Source of the DNA: Sympetrum striolatum
Taxonomy: Eukaryota; Arthropoda; Insecta; Odonata; Libellulidae
Direction of reading: 5' to 3'
DNA length: 64,000 nucleotides
Assembly: GCA_947579665.1 (NCBI GenBank)
Contig: OX388345.1
Coordinates: 68,005,454-68,069,453, forward strand
In this document: piece by piece, positions 61,446-64,000 of the stretch
How positions within the stretch are numbered: the first letter of the stretch is position 1
Layout: each line of letters opens with the position of its first letter
The notes under the pieces: model-generated
Seen by the model: the letters and a program-made list of their open reading frames with translations, nothing else
Databases searched by the model: none
Told to the model about the DNA's origin: nothing
Position numbers and translations under genes: made by a program

Positions 61446-61645
61446 ATGAAAATAACAAAATTTGTACTTTTTCCACAGTATTTTTTATAAACAATAAATG
61501 GATACAAAACACGACTAGTTTCAGAGATCATCTCTGAAATCTCCATCATCAAGTAGAGATCACTCTCTGAAACTAGTCGTGTCTTGTTTCCATTTATTGT
61601 TTATAATAAATACTGTGGAAAAAGTACAAATTTTGTTATTTTCAT
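61446..61645. repeat. 200-bp foldback with hammerhead-like core
   Basis: Arms 61446-61527 and 61564-61645 are inverted repeats of about 82 bp with few mismatches. On the minus strand of the left half TTGATGA (61552 to 61546), T, GGAGAT, a 10-base loop, ATCTCT, then GAAACTAGTC (61522 to 61513) give a hammerhead-like core with a 6-bp stem II and a 2-bp stem III. The right arm repeats GAAACTAGTCG on the plus strand (61569-61579). TTTTTCCACAGTATTTT lies outside the core in both arms. This is the best-preserved member of the family. Confidence 0.85.
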
Positions 61646-61689
61646 CATGACGTATTTCCACAAGACGTCGCCTGAGACTGTTGATATTA

Positions 61690-61935
61690 TAGAAAAATAT
61701 ATATCTTCCGGGACTCGAACCCGTGACCTTGGTTGTAATAGACTACCTTTATAATTTCTCAATCATCTCATAAACATGATAAAAATGGAAATAAAAACAA
61801 TATCAAAACGGGGAAAACGCAAACAAAAGCAATTTTTTAACCGGGAAAATCTGATTAGCTGGAACTCGAACCTGAGTCCTTAGCAATCATATATTAGCAG
61901 GGATGGTAGACTATTCTGGCATTACAGTCAAGATA
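61690..61935 (-). mobile_element. Two tRNA-like SINE heads in tandem
   Basis: On the minus strand B-box matches GGGTTCGAGTCC (61722 to 61711) and AGGTTCGAGTTCC (61873 to 61861) lie about 150 bp apart in the same orientation. Each is preceded by an AAGG(T/A)C(A/T)C-like stretch and, further up, TAGTCTA. A boxes are weak and no acceptor stems form. They are probably relics of two copies of one SINE family. Confidence 0.45.
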
Positions 61936-64000
61936 TACATACATCATTATGTGAATAACTTGAATACAAATGGAGTACTCATAACATGCCGAAATCAATG
62001 AAAATTTAATATTGATACACTGATACGCTAATGAAATCTTAATCTACATTCTGTAAAGACTCTTGAAAGATCTTCAACCGAAATCTAATGAGAACGCCGC
62101 GATATTTATGAATTAACAGGTGCCACTTTAAAAGAACTAAAAACCTCTCTGGTGTAGCGGATCTATACATGCATACAGGTTTACGTTATTGGGGAAAAAT
62201 CACAAATGTAAATAAATTCCAGTGCTCTTGATTTTTTAAATTGGAAAACTCGCATTCCAAAGGGTGCAGCGAGCTAGAGATAGTTTATTTAGAAGTTTCG
62301 AATGGTAAAATCAATTCCTCGGTGAACCGGAAAATGGCTGTTATTCATTTGGAATGCATTTAATTCAGATTCCAGAGGACTCGAAAATGATTGTAGCTTC
62401 ATTAGGCCTTAAATTGACTCTGCTTGGATTGAAATTCCTTGTATTGCGATACAGGAATTTTAAACTCCATTGTACGTGGCATTTCAAATGGGTACGTAGC
62501 TCTCGAAAGTTGTGGAAATTCTTTCTCGCGATTTCACCTTTTTAAAGCAACACTTTTGGTGAGTGGCATTTTTACCGACATTATTGATGTGAAATTTCTA
62601 GGAATAAAACAGTAAGAATGAAGAAAAATTTTACAGTTAATATATTTTATAATCCTACTCATTGTATGGGATATTTAGCAGTACCCGTAGCACGATAAAT
62701 ATTATTTGTACATCAATTATAAATTTATATAATTTTATAGAATAATAATAATTTATACTGTGGTCATGAGTACACATTAAAATTATTCTTTCCTTTTAAG
62801 TATACCAGATAATAAAATAATCAAGGGGCGATAGTATAATCAACTATTAATTTTTTTAAAATTATTAGCCGAATCGTTTATATATTATTATATATTCGTC
62901 TATAAATATGTATCCACCATCATATTACACAGTTAATGGTGATGTATGATCTCTAAAGGCCTTTGCCGTCTAACGTAGTTTGTGATAATTTGTACAAAAA
63001 AAAGATTAATATTTTAACCACATAAAGAGATTTCATGAACGCGATTATTCGAGAGGTTTATTATAAACAAATAAAAAATTTTTGTAGTTTCAGTTGTTCT
63101 CGCTGTTTGAATAATTTTCCCGAACTATCTAGACTGCTAATAATTCAGCATTTGGTAAATCAGTTACATTTCTGATAGTCTTAATTCATTATGCCACAAT
63201 GTAGACATATACTTCAATATGCAGAACAAAAAAATAGCGTATTTCCTACCTCTTTATATTAGTTCTTCTCTAATAAAAAATATAGCTTTACAGGTAGAAT
63301 AATAATTAAGTTATACTCAAAATATAGGATTTTAAACCAAAAATCATTAACAGATAAAAGATAAAAAAATTCGATATTAGGCTATTATATTATGTGAATA
63401 AACACAGAAACCTAAAACAGATTTTCTCGTTTTAATTAGGTGACGTGACCCAAAAGTAAACGGCAGAAACTGTGGTTAATGCTTCAGAAAAAAAGAACAC
63501 CGAATCATTTTAAAACGCAGGCGATTGAAATAATTGGCGGACTTTTACCGAAGAAAATTAGTTTTGCTGGGTTACCTCGCATGAAACGTCATATAGTAAT
63601 CAAAGGTATGAGCGACCTCTGAAACGTTTCTTTTGAAAGTTACATAATAATGCGGTGACGTACAAAATTATATGCGTCCAAATAATGATGATATATTCCC
63701 TACAAATCGCATGAAACAATGAACGGAATCGTGCATTTAGCTCGTCATTTCAGTCATTCGATTTTAGAAATGTCATACCTGTCAACGCCAAATGCATAGC
63801 TCTCGTTATATGTTGCGTTTGCGTCACGTGCTGTCAAAATGAAAAATAATACATGTATCGTGTGACCTACATACGAATAGAGATTACCCTTACCTCACCC
63901 TTGATATAAACGGAATTCTTCTGTTATATGTTATGCATGAAAATATATAATAACTGAAGGAAAAAATTGAGATTCACAGATACACCAAGGTTATTCCTAA
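61936..64000. other. AT-rich non-coding stretch to window end
   Basis: The frame at 62354-62545 (plus) shows no domain. No gene, repeat or RNA supported. Confidence 0.5.

Noticed and set aside
1..64000. CRISPR array, rRNA, bacterial operon or integrated virus
   Set aside because: No regular direct repeats with spacers, no rRNA-like sequence, no operons, and no capsid- or envelope-like frame was seen.

Overview
This is eukaryotic nuclear DNA, most likely from an arthropod and probably an insect. It is AT-rich, has no operon-like layout and no long host open reading frame, and carries relics of many transposon families typical of insect genomes: piggyBac, hAT, Tc1/mariner-like MITEs, an R4/Dong-like LINE, several other LINE clades, tRNA-derived SINEs and foldback elements. 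The species cannot be fixed from sequence alone. I read the window as intronic or intergenic, perhaps inside a long minus-strand gene.

Layout. 0-8 kb: foldbacks, hammerhead-like motifs, and a CpG-rich block at 4.2-4.45 kb followed by an exon-like segment. 8-18 kb: a 160-bp foldback (8.55 kb), a decayed LINE (12.1 kb) and two GC-richer islands (11.1 and 13.3 kb). 19.1-21.0 kb: a 5'-truncated LINE with reverse transcriptase and restriction-like endonuclease domains, sitting inside a (TTA)n array. 21.7-22.05 kb: candidate host exon (minus). 22.2-26.1 kb: SINE pair and LINE relics. 28.3-31.8 kb: a piggyBac element with both ends and TTAA target sites but a broken transposase. 32.3-35 kb: a broken LINE. 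39.7-42.5 kb: a MITE and a 2.2-kb hAT element with an 8-bp target duplication. 45-50.7 kb: SINEs, a LINE tail, a second candidate exon (48.2 kb, minus) and the second MITE copy. 52-64 kb: GC-richer islands that may be conserved non-coding DNA, a LINE tail, two more foldbacks and tRNA-like SINE heads.

How the parts fit. The two minus-strand candidate exons (48205-48486 and 21734-22050) have compatible splice phase, so they could belong to one gene with a roughly 26-kb intron filled by the transposons between them. I do not recognise the protein. The most unusual recurring signal is a set of short elements, several of them near-perfect palindromes, carrying a hammerhead-ribozyme-like core (CUGAUGA-like, a short hairpin, then GAAAC and YRGUC). 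Such cores are known from Penelope-like retroelements and retrozymes. No intact rRNA, tRNA, CRISPR array or bacterial-type gene is visible.
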